DNA of 64,000 nt from Sphingobium naphthae (GCF_020782235.1 NZ_JAJGNO010000005.1:1-64000); one strand, 5' to 3'; shown: positions 25,150-37,272, numbered from the stretch's first letter. Notes: generated by a model not told the origin, from the sequence alone. A program made the numbers and translations.

Positions 25150-25512
25150 GCGGTGTCGCAGTGCATAGGCGGCCAGCAGCAGGATCAGTGTCACGATCGC
25201 CGGCGCTGCGCGGGCGACAGGATCACCGATCGCCAGGTGCGAGCCCGCAGCGCCGACCAGCGTGACCGCCATGGCGCCAAAGGCCCATTCCTGCAGGAAG
25301 GCGAGGCCCGACTGATAGAGGCAGAGGACGCCGATCAGATAGGCGATGCCGATCAGGGTCATGAAATAGCCCGGATAGCCAAGGCGCATCATCTCCTCGG
25401 TCATCGCGCCCGTCAGGTTGAGCAGGCCGGCCACCAGAAAGATGAGGGCGACAAGGCCTTGCAGCACCAGCTGCACGATTCTGATGGGAGAAGAGCGGGC
25501 AAGCGTCGTCAT
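25138..25512 (-). CDS. DoxX-like small membrane protein
   Basis: A 124-aa protein with four hydrophobic helices. Start at 25512 (MTTLARSSPIRIVQLVLQGL) follows AAGGA. The pattern GLVALIFLVAGLLNLTGA ... MRLGYPGYFMTLIGIAYLIGVLCLY matches the DoxX-like family (DoxX_2). Members are linked to respiratory or thiol-redox functions, but no specific role can be given. Monocistronic between a convergent glycosyltransferase gene and the DUF952/gyrA unit. Confidence 0.75.
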   Translation of the reverse strand: MTTLARSSPIRIVQLVLQGLVALIFLVAGLLNLTGAMTEEMMRLGYPGYFMTLIGIAYLIGVLCLYQSGLAFLQEWAFGAMAVTLVGAAGSHLAIGDPVARAAPAIVTLILLLAAYALRHRLRR

Positions 25513-25682
25513 GATGGCGTCCTTCGCGGCATGCGCTGGGACGAGAGGCGGCTGCCCCTCGTCATGTGGGGCGCATGCGATCGCGCGCCCAAGCTCCATT
25601 CGCGGCTCGCGCGGGCCAAGTTACAGGATATGGCGAAAAGGCCGCGAGGCCTAACCGGCATAAGGCGCGCCCCGCGCCGCGC

Positions 25683-26026
25683 TCAGAAGCCGGCGGGGAA
25701 GAGGTGCTGGCCGCCCTCGTCGAGCCGGAGAATCACCTTGCCGGCGACGGCGCTCATCGGCAGGTCGGCATAGAGATGCGGGAAGAGCGCGCCGCCGCGC
25801 GACACTTCCCATTTCACCGCGTCGCCAAAGGGCGCCAGGTCGATCATCAACAGGACGAGCCGATCCTGCCCGGCGAAATGCTTGGCGACCGTCTCGGCCG
25901 CCTGCGCGCGCGTCGACATGTGGATATAGCCGTCGGCCAGGTCGACCGGCGCGCCCTTGAAGACGCCTTCGGCCTTGAACTGGTCGAACTGCTCGGCGGT
26001 CAGCACCTTGTAGGCGAAGAGGTCGC

Positions 26027-26030
<4 letters not shown>
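25683..26030 (-). CDS. DUF952 family protein
   Basis: A 115-aa soluble protein. GTG at 26030 overlaps the gyrA stop as GTGA, so it is translationally coupled to gyrA. The sequence DLFAYKVLTAEQFDQFKAEG ... ADGYIHMSTRAQAAETVAKHF ... WEVSRGGALFPHLYADLP carries the Trp/His/Ser pattern of DUF952. The fold resembles ADP-ribose-handling enzymes, but the activity is unknown. Confidence 0.8.
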
Positions 26031-28759
<2,729 letters not shown>

Positions 28760-28986
28760 TAGCCCAGCGAAACAAATCTGTCACCCCTCGCGCGCGTGCG
28801 CGCCCGGGTGCGCCGCCAATATGGCCCGGGCAGGCGATAGGAGCGGCCTGCGGAACGAAACACCTGTATAGAGGTTGCAAATCACTCCGATTTAGGGTTG
28901 TTCAATGCCCGTTCACGCGCCGGCCCCTAACCGGCATGCAAACCCCGAAAGGTCGCCTGGTCCCAGGCGCAGAGGAGATGAGGATC

Positions 28987-30261
28987 ATGCGTTTTGTTAC
29001 CCCGGTGGCGCTTGCGCTGGCTCTGGCCATGACCAGCGGCGCGGTTTCGACCCCCGCTTTCGCCGCAAAGAAGGAAGAGAAGAAGGCCGGTCCCAAGCTC
29101 AACATCACGCCCGACGTTCTGAAGGCGCTGCAGACCGCGCAGAAGTCGGCAGAGGCGCAGGATTTCGCCGCGGCCAAGACCGCCATTGCGGAGGCCGACA
29201 GCAAGGCGGCGTCGAACGACGACAAATATCAGATCGGTGCGATCAAGCTGAACACCGGCATCGCGTCCAAGGATGAGGCGATGAAGATGGAAGGCCTCAA
29301 CCAGATGCTCGACAGCGGCCTGACCCCGCCCGAGCAGGCCGGCCAGTTCAATGCCGTGGCTGCCGACGCGGCTCTGGCGCAGAAGAATTACGACGTCGCC
29401 ATTCAGCGCGGCCAGGCGGCGCTCGCGGCGGGGTACAAGGCCGAAGCCGTGCAGCCCACCATCGCCCAGGCTTATTTCGGCAAGGCCGGCACCACCAACA
29501 CCACGGCCGAACCCGCCCGCGGCTTCACCCAGCAGGGCCTCGCCGCGCTGAAGGCGGCGGCGGACGCGACCAAGGCCGCGGGCCAGCAGGTGCCGGCGCA
29601 ATGGTATCAGATCGGCGTCAGCCGCGCCGAAGCGGCCAAGCTGCCGGACGTGACCGAATGGGCGAAAATGTCCTATCAGGCCGATCCGAGCGGCCAGAAC
29701 CTGCGGACGCTGGTCCGCCTGTTCCAGCGCGCCAACCCCAACATCACCAACCGCGAAAATCTGGACGTGTTGCGTCTGCTCGGCGCGTCGGACGGCCTGG
29801 TCGTGGCGCAGGACTTCACCGAATATGCCGAGATGGCGTCGAAGACCGGCATCTATGGCGAGGTCAAGACGGTCATCGACAAAGGCCGGTCGAAGGGCGT
29901 GCTGAACGCCAGCCAGGGCGCGGACGTCTACCAGAGCGCGGTGCCCAAGATCGCGGGTGACAAGAGCACGCTCGGCTCGGCCGAAGCCGATGCGCAGAAG
30001 GCCGCTAATGGCAAGATCGCGGCGGCGACCGCCGACGCCTATCTGGGCTATGGCGACTATGCCAAGGCGGCGTCCATGTTCGAACTCGCCAAGCAGAAGG
30101 GCGGCGTCGATGCGGACGAAGTGAATACGCGTCTGGGCATTGCCAAGACGCTGGGCGGCGACACCGCCGGCGCCAAGGCCGCTTTCGAGGCGGTGCAGGG
30201 CGGCGCGCGCAAGCAGATCGCGGGCCTCTGGCTCGCCTATCTGGGCACCAAGGGCGCCTGA
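28987..30261 (+). CDS. Secreted TPR-like repeat protein, paralogue 1
   Basis: A 424-aa protein with a signal peptide (MRFVTPVALALALAMTSGAV ... AFA, cleavage near residue 26), a Lys-rich stretch, and then Ala-rich helical repeats such as LKALQTAQKSAEAQDFAAAKTAIAEADSKA, suggestive of tetratricopeptide folds. The start is preceded by GAGGAG. Its C-terminal third (AYLGYGDYAKAASMFELAKQKGGVDADEVNTRLGIAKT) closely parallels the next gene, so the two are tandem paralogues. Such pairs are common in sphingomonads; a periplasmic scaffold role is inferred only. Confidence 0.7.
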   Translation: MRFVTPVALALALAMTSGAVSTPAFAAKKEEKKAGPKLNITPDVLKALQTAQKSAEAQDFAAAKTAIAEADSKAASNDDKYQIGAIKLNTGIASKDEAMKMEGLNQMLDSGLTPPEQAGQFNAVAADAALAQKNYDVAIQRGQAALAAGYKAEAVQPTIAQAYFGKAGTTNTTAEPARGFTQQGLAALKAAADATKAAGQQVPAQWYQIGVSRAEAAKLPDVTEWAKMSYQADPSGQNLRTLVRLFQRANPNITNRENLDVLRLLGASDGLVVAQDFTEYAEMASKTGIYGEVKTVIDKGRSKGVLNASQGADVYQSAVPKIAGDKSTLGSAEADAQKAANGKIAAATADAYLGYGDYAKAASMFELAKQKGGVDADEVNTRLGIAKTLGGDTAGAKAAFEAVQGGARKQIAGLWLAYLGTKGA

Positions 30262-30359
30262 TGACGAACGCCGCCGGATCCGCAGAGGCTTCGGCGGCGT
30301 CGAACATGCGGCCGGCGCCTTTCGCCGGCATGGATTGACGGGATAGGCGGGGGCATATC

Positions 30360-31616
30360 GTGCGTGGATTGAACAAGGTTTCCGGTGGCCTGATGCTGGC
30401 CGCCATGGCGGGCATGCTGGCGACGGCGCCCGTGTCGGCGAAAAAGAAGAAGATCGTGGTCGCGGGTCCGCCCATCACCATGTCGGACACGTTCCGCGCC
30501 AGCGCAGCGGATGCCGAGGCGGCCTTGAAGGCGCGCGACACCGCCACCGCGGCCAGTCGCATCAGCGCGCTGATGCCCACCACCGATTTCGAAGCCTATG
30601 TGGCGGCCGGCATGCGCTATCAGCTGGCGGTTCAGCGGCGCGATGTGCAGGCGCAGCGGCTGGCGCTCACCGACCTGTTCAAGACCACCGCCGTGCCCCG
30701 CACGGAAGCCCCGCGCTTGCGCTTCGTTGCTGGCTATCTGTCCTTCATGGTCGGCAATTATGACGATGCCACCGCCCAGCTCGATTATGCCAAGACGCTG
30801 GGCTATGACGGCATCGATGCTATCATGCTGCGCGCCGACATCGCGCTGCGGCGGAACAAGCCCAAGGAGGCGCGTCCGCTGCTGCGGGAAGCTCTGGCGC
30901 GGCAGCGCGCATCGGGCCAGGAGGTGCCGCTCGCCTGGATCGATCGCGCCATCTCCATGGCCTATCAGGCCGAGGATTGGAATGAGGTCGGCGCGCTCTA
31001 TCGCGAGCGTCTGGCGCGGACCGCGACGCCGCAGGATTGGCGGTCGGCGCTGACCAATTATCTTTCCGCCGCCGACCTCGAATCGCAGGCGCAGCTTGAC
31101 CTCTACCGCCTGCAGGCCGCCAATGGCGCGATGGCCAGTGAGCGCGATTACCAGGCCTATGCGCAGCTGGCGGAAAAGGCGGGCTTTTATGCCGAAGCCA
31201 AGGCGATCATCGAAGCCGGGCGCAAAGCCGGAAAGCTGACCGCGAAGCAGCCCGCCACCAGCGCGCTGCTGAAGAGCGTGACGCCCAAGGCGACCAAGGA
31301 AATCGCCAGCCTTCCCGCCATGGCCAAGAAGGCCGCCGCCGCATCGAGCGGCAAGGAGGCACTGGCGCTCGGCGACAATTATGTGTCCCTCGGCCAGTTC
31401 CCGCAGGCCGTCGAGCAATATCGTCTGGCCTTGGCGAAGGGCGGCGTGGATGCCGGACGCGTCAACGCACGGCTGGGCATCGCGCTCGCCCGCTCGGGCG
31501 ACTATGCTGGCGCACAGGCCGCTCTGGCCCAGGCGACCGACAGTGACTGGGCCAATGTCGCGGGTTTCTGGTCGACCTGGATCGACCAGCAGAACGCCAA
31601 GTCCAGCGCGGCATGA
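30360..31616 (+). CDS. Secreted TPR-like repeat protein, paralogue 2
   Basis: A 418-aa protein whose first 27 residues form a signal peptide (GGLMLAAMAGMLATAPVSA) followed by KKKK. Helical repeats follow, including YLSFMVGNYDDATAQLDYAKTLGYDGIDAIMLRADIALRRNK. The last part (GDNYVSLGQFPQAVEQYRLALAKGGVDAGRVNARLGIALARSGDYAGA) aligns with the preceding paralogue. Co-directional with a 98-base gap, likely one transcript. Function unknown; interaction scaffold likely. Confidence 0.7.
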   Translation: MRGLNKVSGGLMLAAMAGMLATAPVSAKKKKIVVAGPPITMSDTFRASAADAEAALKARDTATAASRISALMPTTDFEAYVAAGMRYQLAVQRRDVQAQRLALTDLFKTTAVPRTEAPRLRFVAGYLSFMVGNYDDATAQLDYAKTLGYDGIDAIMLRADIALRRNKPKEARPLLREALARQRASGQEVPLAWIDRAISMAYQAEDWNEVGALYRERLARTATPQDWRSALTNYLSAADLESQAQLDLYRLQAANGAMASERDYQAYAQLAEKAGFYAEAKAIIEAGRKAGKLTAKQPATSALLKSVTPKATKEIASLPAMAKKAAAASSGKEALALGDNYVSLGQFPQAVEQYRLALAKGGVDAGRVNARLGIALARSGDYAGAQAALAQATDSDWANVAGFWSTWIDQQNAKSSAA

Positions 31617-31635
31617 CCCTGGCGCCGTTGCCGGG

Positions 31636-32109
31636 TTACACCGGCAGCGGCACGCCCGGCAAATTCTTCGACGTGCGGATCGTCAGCGACGTCTTGACGC
31701 TCACCACATTGGGGGCCGGCGTCAGTTTCGACGTCAGGAATTGCTGGAAGCTCTGAAGATCCTTGGCCACGACCTTCAAAATGAAGTCTATTTCGCCGTT
31801 CAGCATATGGCATTCGCGCACTTCGGGCAGCGCGTCGACATGTTCCTGGAACGCCTTCAGATCGGATTCGGCCTGGCTCTTGAGGCTGACCATCGCAAAG
31901 ACGGTGATGGTGTAGCCCAGCATCGCCGGGTCGACCACGGCATGATAGGAAGTGATCGCGCCGGATTCCTCCAGCGCCCGGACGCGGCGCAGGCAGGGCG
32001 GGGCCGTCAGCCCGACCTTGCGCGCCAGTTCCACATTGGTCATGCGCCCGTCATTCTGCAGCTCACCCAGAATTTGCAGGTCGATGTCGTCGATATTGGG
32101 GCCGGCCAT
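31636..32109 (-). CDS. Lrp/AsnC family transcriptional regulator
   Basis: A 157-aa regulator: N-terminal winged helix-turn-helix (DDIDLQILGELQNDGRMTNVELARKVGLTAPPCLRRVRALEESG) and C-terminal RAM ligand-binding domain (about 70-150) with ECHMLNGEIDFILKVVAKDL. Lrp/AsnC proteins form octamers and respond to amino acids; the effector cannot be read here. Convergent with the TPR pair and divergent from the histidine kinase gene, so its own promoter lies in 32110-32274. Confidence 0.88.
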   Translation of the reverse strand: MAGPNIDDIDLQILGELQNDGRMTNVELARKVGLTAPPCLRRVRALEESGAITSYHAVVDPAMLGYTITVFAMVSLKSQAESDLKAFQEHVDALPEVRECHMLNGEIDFILKVVAKDLQSFQQFLTSKLTPAPNVVSVKTSLTIRTSKNLPGVPLPV

Positions 32110-32274
32110 TATTCTGATTATTTCCTATCCTGTGTGCTGTCCGCACCATAATAATATTTCAGGCCATTGCAATTGTCCCACTATGCGACGGCCTGATTCT
32201 GTCGCATCCGCACCCTTCCCCTGAGCCGCCCAAGCGCCTATCCATAGGGCAGACGGCGCGCCGCGGCGCGATAG

Positions 32275-34002
32275 ATGGGGAATATGGTGCGTTTCAACGA
32301 TCTCATGCACACGGTGCTGGCAGCGGAAAACCGCTCGGGCCTGAGCGCGGTGACGTTGTGGCGCCAGTGTGTCGACCTGTTGGCCCAGCATGATCGCGCC
32401 GATCGCAGCGCCATGCCGGATGAAGAACGCGACCTGCTGCTGGACCGCCTTGCCGCGTTGCGCCCGAAATTGTCGGAGACGCAGCGAATCGCGACGGCCG
32501 TGGAGCTGGGCGGCCGGCTGCGTTCGCCTTCGCTGATCCGCTTCTTCGCGAGCGACCGTCCCTCCGTGGCGGCCGCCGCCATGGCGCGCGCGCAATTGCC
32601 CGATCTGCTGTGGGCCGAGCTGCTGCCGCAACTGACGCCGACCGCGCGCGGCGTGCTGCGCGGTCGGCGCGATACCGGCCCCTATACGCGCAAGGCGCTG
32701 GAGGCCTTCGGCCCCGCCGATCTGGTGTTGACGACCGTCCACCAAGGAGCGGGTGAGGATGACGCGCTGCTGCTGACTGAAGCGATGGCGCCGCCCGCCG
32801 AAGCGGCTGCGCCTTCCGTCGTTACGCCGCTGCGGCCGGCGACGAAGGACGAGGACCAGATTCGCAATCTGGTCGATCGCATCGCGGAATTTACCAGCAA
32901 TCGCCGTCCCATAGGCGAGGCGGACAGCGGCAAGCCGGCGCAGCCCGACGCGCCGCGCGCCTTCGCGTTCGAAACCGATGCTTCAGGCGTCATTCTGTGG
33001 GTGGATCAGGGGCCGCGCGCGGCGCTGGTCGGCCTCACTCTGGGCGAAGCGGCGCTCGAAGGCGGCAGCGGCCCCGATGGCCATGTCGCCGGCGCCTTCG
33101 CGCGCCGCAGCGGTTTTCAGAATGGGCGCTTCACCATTTTGGGAGGTGTGATGGCGGGCGAATGGCGCATGTCGGCCGCGCCTTTCTTCGATCCGCAATC
33201 AGGCCGCTTCCAGGGGTTTCGCGGCGAAGCGCGCCGACCCTATCTGCATGAAGTGGCCGCGCGCCCGGCGCCTGCGCCCATGTCGGTGACCGGCCTGTCC
33301 GCGGATTCGCTGCGGCAACTCGTCCATGAACTGCGGACGCCGCTCAATGCGATATTGGGCTTTGCCGAGATCATCGAACAGGAACTGTTCGGCGCTGCCG
33401 GCGCGCAATATCGCGAAATGGCGGGGAAGATCGCGGTTGATGCGCGCCATTTGCTGGCCGCCTTCGACGATCTCGATCTCGCCGCCCGAGTCTCGCGCGG
33501 CGATGGCAGCGGCGCGCCGCAGTTGATCGATCCCGATCATCTGGTCTCGCAAGTCGTCGAACGCTTCAGCGAGCAGGGCGGGGCCGCGCTCCCGCCGATC
33601 GACATCGCGATCGCGCATGACCTGCCGCCGATCCTGGTCGACCCGGTGCAGGGCGAGCGGATGGTGCAGCATCTGCTGCGCACGATCGTGTCGGTCGCGC
33701 CGCGGGACGAGGCGGTGACGGGGGCCTGCTGGCTTCGTCCGGACGGCGGCCATGGCAGCGTCATTCTGGCGGTTGACCGGCCTTCGACCCTGGCAGGCCT
33801 GGAGGAAGGCCAATTGCTCGATCCGGGCTATAGCGCCGACGGAAATTGGGTGGACGGGCCGTTGCTGGGCCTTGGCTTTTCGCTGCGGCTGATCCGAAGC
33901 CTGGCGGGTGCCTGCGGCGGCGCGCTGGAAATCGAGTCGGGGCGAATCCTGCTGGTGATCCCGGTGGCGGGCGCAGCCAATGGCGCAGTCGACATCGGCT
34001 GA
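32275..34002 (+). CDS. Sensor histidine kinase with long N-terminal region
   Basis: A 575-aa protein with no obvious membrane helix. The N-terminal 190 residues look like helical repeats, a PAS-like region follows at about 220-330, and the HisKA H-box is LRQLVHELRTPLNAILGF with the phospho-His near residue 351. The ATPase part retains GLGFSLRLIRSLAGACGG, but the N-box is weak, so kinase activity is plausible rather than certain. No response regulator adjoins it. A second start at 32284 (MVRFNDL) is possible. Confidence 0.8.
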   Translation: MGNMVRFNDLMHTVLAAENRSGLSAVTLWRQCVDLLAQHDRADRSAMPDEERDLLLDRLAALRPKLSETQRIATAVELGGRLRSPSLIRFFASDRPSVAAAAMARAQLPDLLWAELLPQLTPTARGVLRGRRDTGPYTRKALEAFGPADLVLTTVHQGAGEDDALLLTEAMAPPAEAAAPSVVTPLRPATKDEDQIRNLVDRIAEFTSNRRPIGEADSGKPAQPDAPRAFAFETDASGVILWVDQGPRAALVGLTLGEAALEGGSGPDGHVAGAFARRSGFQNGRFTILGGVMAGEWRMSAAPFFDPQSGRFQGFRGEARRPYLHEVAARPAPAPMSVTGLSADSLRQLVHELRTPLNAILGFAEIIEQELFGAAGAQYREMAGKIAVDARHLLAAFDDLDLAARVSRGDGSGAPQLIDPDHLVSQVVERFSEQGGAALPPIDIAIAHDLPPILVDPVQGERMVQHLLRTIVSVAPRDEAVTGACWLRPDGGHGSVILAVDRPSTLAGLEEGQLLDPGYSADGNWVDGPLLGLGFSLRLIRSLAGACGGALEIESGRILLVIPVAGAANGAVDIG

Positions 34003-34056
34003 GGCGCGCCGGCGCGGGAAACCCTATGGCAACCATTGGCCGCTAGGGGGAAGGGC

Positions 34057-35094
34057 ATGATGGCATCTTCGCACGACGGCAATCTGCTCCTGCCTCCCCT
34101 GGAGCAGGACCGGATCATCCTCGACCCGGCGTTCGGCACGCGGTTCATGCTCTTCGTCGATACCGAGGAAGAGTTTGACTGGAATGCGCCGTTCAGCCGG
34201 ACCGGGCATGGCGTCACGGCGCTGGCCGGCATGGCGCGGGGCCAGGCCTATTTCGCCGCCGCGGGCGTCAAGCCGGTCTATGTGACGGACTATCCCGTGG
34301 TCGAATCCGATGCCGCTGCGGGCATGATGGGGCAATGGCAGGCGGACGGCGCAGCCGATATCGGCGCCCATCTGCACCCCTGGGTCAACCCGCCGCATCT
34401 CGAAGAAGTCACCGCCGCCAATTCCTATGTGGGGTTCCTGCCCGAAGCGATCGAGCGCGCGAAGCTGGAGGCCTTGTGCAGCCGGATGGAGGCGCGCTTC
34501 GGTTCGCGGCCGATCGCATATCGCGCCGGTCGTTATGGCGTGGGCCCCAACAGCGCGCGCCTGCTGGAGGAAGCGGGCTTTCAGCTGGACAGCTCCGTGC
34601 GCAGCCGGTTCGATTATAGCGGCCAGCATGGTCCCGACTTTCACGGCTTGCCTCAGCATCCCTATTGGGCGGGGCCGAGCCGCTCCCTCGTCGAGCTGCC
34701 CTTGTCCACCGCCTTCGTGGGCATGGCGCGCGGGGGTGGCGAACCGCTCTACCGCGCGGCGCAGCGTGTCGGGCCGCTGGCGGGCGCCTTGTCGCGCGCC
34801 CGACTGATCAGCCGCGTGCCGCTGACGCCCGAAGGCGTGCCGGTGCGCGACGCGATCGCCGCGATCGACGCGCTCATCGAGGAAGGGGTGCGCGTGCTCA
34901 ATTTCAGCTTCCACTCCCCCACGCTGGAGCCCGGCCATACGCCCTATGTCCGCAGCGAAGCCGACCGCACCGCCTTTTATCAATGGTGGGATGCGGTCCT
35001 CGCGCATCTCGCACGGCGCGGGGTTGCGCCGGCCAGCCTCGACCAGCTGCTAGCGGCCGTCCCGGCGCGCGCGGAGGCTTGCAAAGCGGCGTGA
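34057..35094 (+). CDS. WalW-like polysaccharide deacetylase family protein
   Basis: A 345-aa carbohydrate esterase-4-like protein. Metal-binding and catalytic positions appear as FVDTEEEFDW (Asp near the N-terminus) and ADIGAHLHPWVNPP (His pair). RPIAYRAGRYGVGPN and LNFSFHSPTLEPGHTPYV correspond to later motifs. This WalW-type set occurs next to sphingomonad exopolysaccharide or cell-wall genes. Cytoplasmic by sequence, since no signal peptide is seen. The start at 34057 follows GGGGGAAGG. It is the last core gene before the conjugative element. Confidence 0.75.
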   Translation: MMASSHDGNLLLPPLEQDRIILDPAFGTRFMLFVDTEEEFDWNAPFSRTGHGVTALAGMARGQAYFAAAGVKPVYVTDYPVVESDAAAGMMGQWQADGAADIGAHLHPWVNPPHLEEVTAANSYVGFLPEAIERAKLEALCSRMEARFGSRPIAYRAGRYGVGPNSARLLEEAGFQLDSSVRSRFDYSGQHGPDFHGLPQHPYWAGPSRSLVELPLSTAFVGMARGGGEPLYRAAQRVGPLAGALSRARLISRVPLTPEGVPVRDAIAAIDALIEEGVRVLNFSFHSPTLEPGHTPYVRSEADRTAFYQWWDAVLAHLARRGVAPASLDQLLAAVPARAEACKAA

Positions 35095-35121
35095 TGCTGC
35101 CTAATCCCACGCGCTCAGGTG

Positions 35122-35197
35122 GGGCCTGTAGCTCAATGGTTAGAGCTGGCCGCTCATAACGGCTAGGTTGCGGGTTCGAGTCCTGCCGGGCCCACCA
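35122..35197 (+). tRNA. tRNA with CAT anticodon (elongator Met or Ile2)
   Basis: A 76-base cloverleaf from GGGCCTGTAGCTCAATGGTT to GCCGGGCCCACCA, with an encoded CCA. The acceptor pairs GGGCCTG with CGGGCCC. The anticodon loop CTCATAA gives CAT. Sequence alone cannot separate elongator Met from lysidine-modified Ile2. An integrase gene follows 163 bases downstream in the same direction, so the 3' half is the probable attachment site. Confidence 0.93.
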
Positions 35198-35271
35198 AAT
35201 ATTGCTTCCAGAACAGGTCGTGTGGTACAAGTAAATCCTTGAAAAACAAGGAGTTATAGAGCCATGATAGG

Positions 35272-35357
35272 TCAGGACAGTTCATAATAGATCAGGACAG
35301 TTCAGCGAATCTGGGGGTAAAATTGGGGGTAAAGCGCGCCGATTTGGGGGTAAAATT
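35272..35357. repeat. Short direct repeats between attL and the integrase
   Basis: TCAGGACAGTTCA occurs at 35272-35284 and again at 35292-35304. TGGGGGTAAA occurs three times: about 35312, 35324 and 35345. They lie between the tRNA 3' end and the integrase start, the place of arm-type integrase or excisionase binding sites. An inverted repeat CCTTG/CAAGG at 35237-35251 lies further left. The binding role is inferred. Confidence 0.6.
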
Positions 35358-35360
35358 CCC

Positions 35361-36692
35361 ATGCCGCTTACCATCACTGAAGTAAAGAATGCCAAGCCTG
35401 GACACGCCGACTTTAAACTCGCCGATTCGAAGGGCTTATTCCTCCTCGTGTCCAAAGCCGGGGGCAAAACCTGGCGGTTCAAATATCGGATAGGGGTTCG
35501 AGAAAAGTCGCTTACGCTCGGACGTTACCCTGAGATGGGGCTCGTGGCAGCGCGCGAGGCCCACCATGAGGCACGCCAGCTGCTTGCGGCCGGAAAGGAT
35601 CCGGCCATTGAGAAGCAGAAGATCAAGGTCGCCAAGGTTGAAGCGTCAAAAGCGACATTCAGAAAGATCAGTGAAGAATGGCTGTCCGATCAGGAGCCCA
35701 CATGGTCGAGCTCGAATGCCAAGCGGGTGCGCAACCGATTCGAGCGTGATCTGTATCCGCTCTTTGGAAACATCCCCGTTGGCGAGATAGAGAGCGCAAT
35801 GATCTTGCGGGCACTTCGTAAGATCGAGGCGCGGGGATCCATAGAAACTGCCAAAAGAGTACGGGGCTATATAAGATGTGTATTTCGCCGTGCGAGGGGA
35901 GAGGGCTATGTGGATCATTCCGTCCTGCTTGAGATCGACGAGATCAAGGACGCGCTGAAGCCTGCAAAGCGCGGATCCCGGCAGCCGGCATTAACAGATG
36001 TGGAAGAACTGCTCGAACTGCAGAACATCGCTGACCGATCAACATCCAACCTCCTTATCAAGCTCGCCTCGCGGTTGCTTGCGCTAACAGTGGTACGTGT
36101 CGGTGTGCTGCGGACCGCACTATGGGATGAGTTTGAGGGAATAGATTGGGACGATCCAGCCCAAGTGCCTGATGCGCCCATTTGGCGCATCCCAGCAAGT
36201 CGCATGAAACTGATTGTCGAAGACAAGGGGAATGCCGCCTTTGGCCACGACGTGCCACTTCCCGCTCAAGCGATCTTGCTCCTTCGGCAGATCAGGCGTT
36301 TCACCGGGACTTCCTCGCTCCTCTTCCCAAGTTCCAAGTCCTGGCATGAGCCCATGTCCGATGGCACGATAAGCAGCATGTACAAGCGTATGGGCCGCGG
36401 CGCCTACAAAAACAGAATGGTGCCGCACGGTTGGCGATCTGCCTTCTCCACCATCATGAATGAGCGTGCGGCGGAGCTGGGTCGAGACGGGGACCGGATG
36501 GTGATCGATATGATATTGGCCCACGTGCCCGAAGGCATATCTGCCTCGGAGTGGGCCTATAACCGATCACGGTACCGGAAGCCTCGCGCTTTGCTGCTGA
36601 GTGCGTGGGCCGATCTCATTACCCACGGGCTGCTTCCGGTTGACGAGATGGTCAATCGCTATCTGAGCGGTAACCTGAAGGATCGGCTATGA
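35361..36692 (+). CDS. int: Tyrosine recombinase/integrase, P4 type
   Basis: A 443-aa site-specific recombinase that inserts and excises the element at the tRNA. The N-terminal arm-binding domain (DUF4102-like) is LTITEVKNAKPGHADFKLAD ... LTLGRYPEMGLVAARE. The catalytic domain holds R246 (TVVRVGVLR), H356-x-x-R359 (VPHGWRSAF), H388 (LAHVPEG) and the nucleophile Y400 (WAYNRSRY). All catalytic residues are present, so it should be active; Pro of the usual VRPGELR motif is Val. It ends inside the convergent AlpA-type gene. Confidence 0.93.
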   Translation: MPLTITEVKNAKPGHADFKLADSKGLFLLVSKAGGKTWRFKYRIGVREKSLTLGRYPEMGLVAAREAHHEARQLLAAGKDPAIEKQKIKVAKVEASKATFRKISEEWLSDQEPTWSSSNAKRVRNRFERDLYPLFGNIPVGEIESAMILRALRKIEARGSIETAKRVRGYIRCVFRRARGEGYVDHSVLLEIDEIKDALKPAKRGSRQPALTDVEELLELQNIADRSTSNLLIKLASRLLALTVVRVGVLRTALWDEFEGIDWDDPAQVPDAPIWRIPASRMKLIVEDKGNAAFGHDVPLPAQAILLLRQIRRFTGTSSLLFPSSKSWHEPMSDGTISSMYKRMGRGAYKNRMVPHGWRSAFSTIMNERAAELGRDGDRMVIDMILAHVPEGISASEWAYNRSRYRKPRALLLSAWADLITHGLLPVDEMVNRYLSGNLKDRL

Positions 36693-36924
36693 AGGCGTCG
36701 ATATCGCTTTCGTACCAGCCCACTGCTCTAAGCCCGATCTGCACTCTTTTTGGAAAACGACCGCATATCTCCCGGCGATAAATAGAAGAAATCGAAATGC
36801 CGGTTCTTGCTGCAACATCCCTCTTGCGCAGGAGCCGGTCGTTTCGTCGATCGCGAGAACAATGACCTGAATGACTTGGTCCGCCATTTAACGCAGGCGT
36901 TTGCGAAAACGAATCATAGTTCAT
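36652..36924 (-). CDS. AlpA-type helix-turn-helix regulator/excisionase
   Basis: A 90-aa protein whose second half is the AlpA/MerR-like DNA-binding domain: DRLLRKRDVAARTGISISSI ... YRREICGRFPKRVQIGLRAVGWYESDIDAFI. AlpA-type proteins switch on excision or activate P4-type integrase genes. The start at 36924 follows AAGGTGG. The 3' end overlaps the integrase 3' end by 41 bases, so transcription of the two is opposed, a layout that could couple their expression. Confidence 0.82.
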   Translation of the reverse strand: MNYDSFSQTPALNGGPSHSGHCSRDRRNDRLLRKRDVAARTGISISSIYRREICGRFPKRVQIGLRAVGWYESDIDAFIADPSGYRSDSD

Positions 36925-37272
36925 TGACCACCTTCACAGAAAGGAAGGTCTGTCCGCCACGGCGAACTATGCAGGATGCGCATCCGAGTCGCAACTTGCC
37001 TTTACGAGGGGACGGTGGATTGGTGCCTGCTTTGCGACGCCATTGCCTAAGTTGGCGCTTTGAATGAGCGGGCAATGCAAAGCGGTGCAGCCTCTCGTCT
37101 TCTTCCAATGAGATCATTTCACCTTGCAACTGATCTGGCCCGTTTCCTATTATTGTTTGCAGGCGCACGCGCCTCCATTCGGTCGAAGGTCGACACGAAC
37201 CGCTCAGCGAGAAGGCGGTTAAAGGGCATCAGGAATAGGAGAGGATAAAAAGAAGGACGACAGGACACGTGA
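36925..37272. other. Intergenic stretch of the element, no convincing gene
   Basis: Short frames exist on both strands (for example 37168-36914 minus from a GTG, Arg-rich, and 37060-37248 plus), but neither shows a recognisable domain; the first has its GGAGG too close to the start. The stretch holds the promoters of the AlpA gene (leftward) and the membrane-anchored regulator (rightward), with an AGGAGAGGATAAAAAGAAGG purine run near 37240. Confidence 0.4.

Noticed and set aside
36914-37168. 84-codon minus-strand frame upstream of the AlpA-type gene
   Set aside because: GTG start with its purine run only a few bases away, Arg/Lys-rich composition and no domain. Kept as uncertain intergenic sequence.
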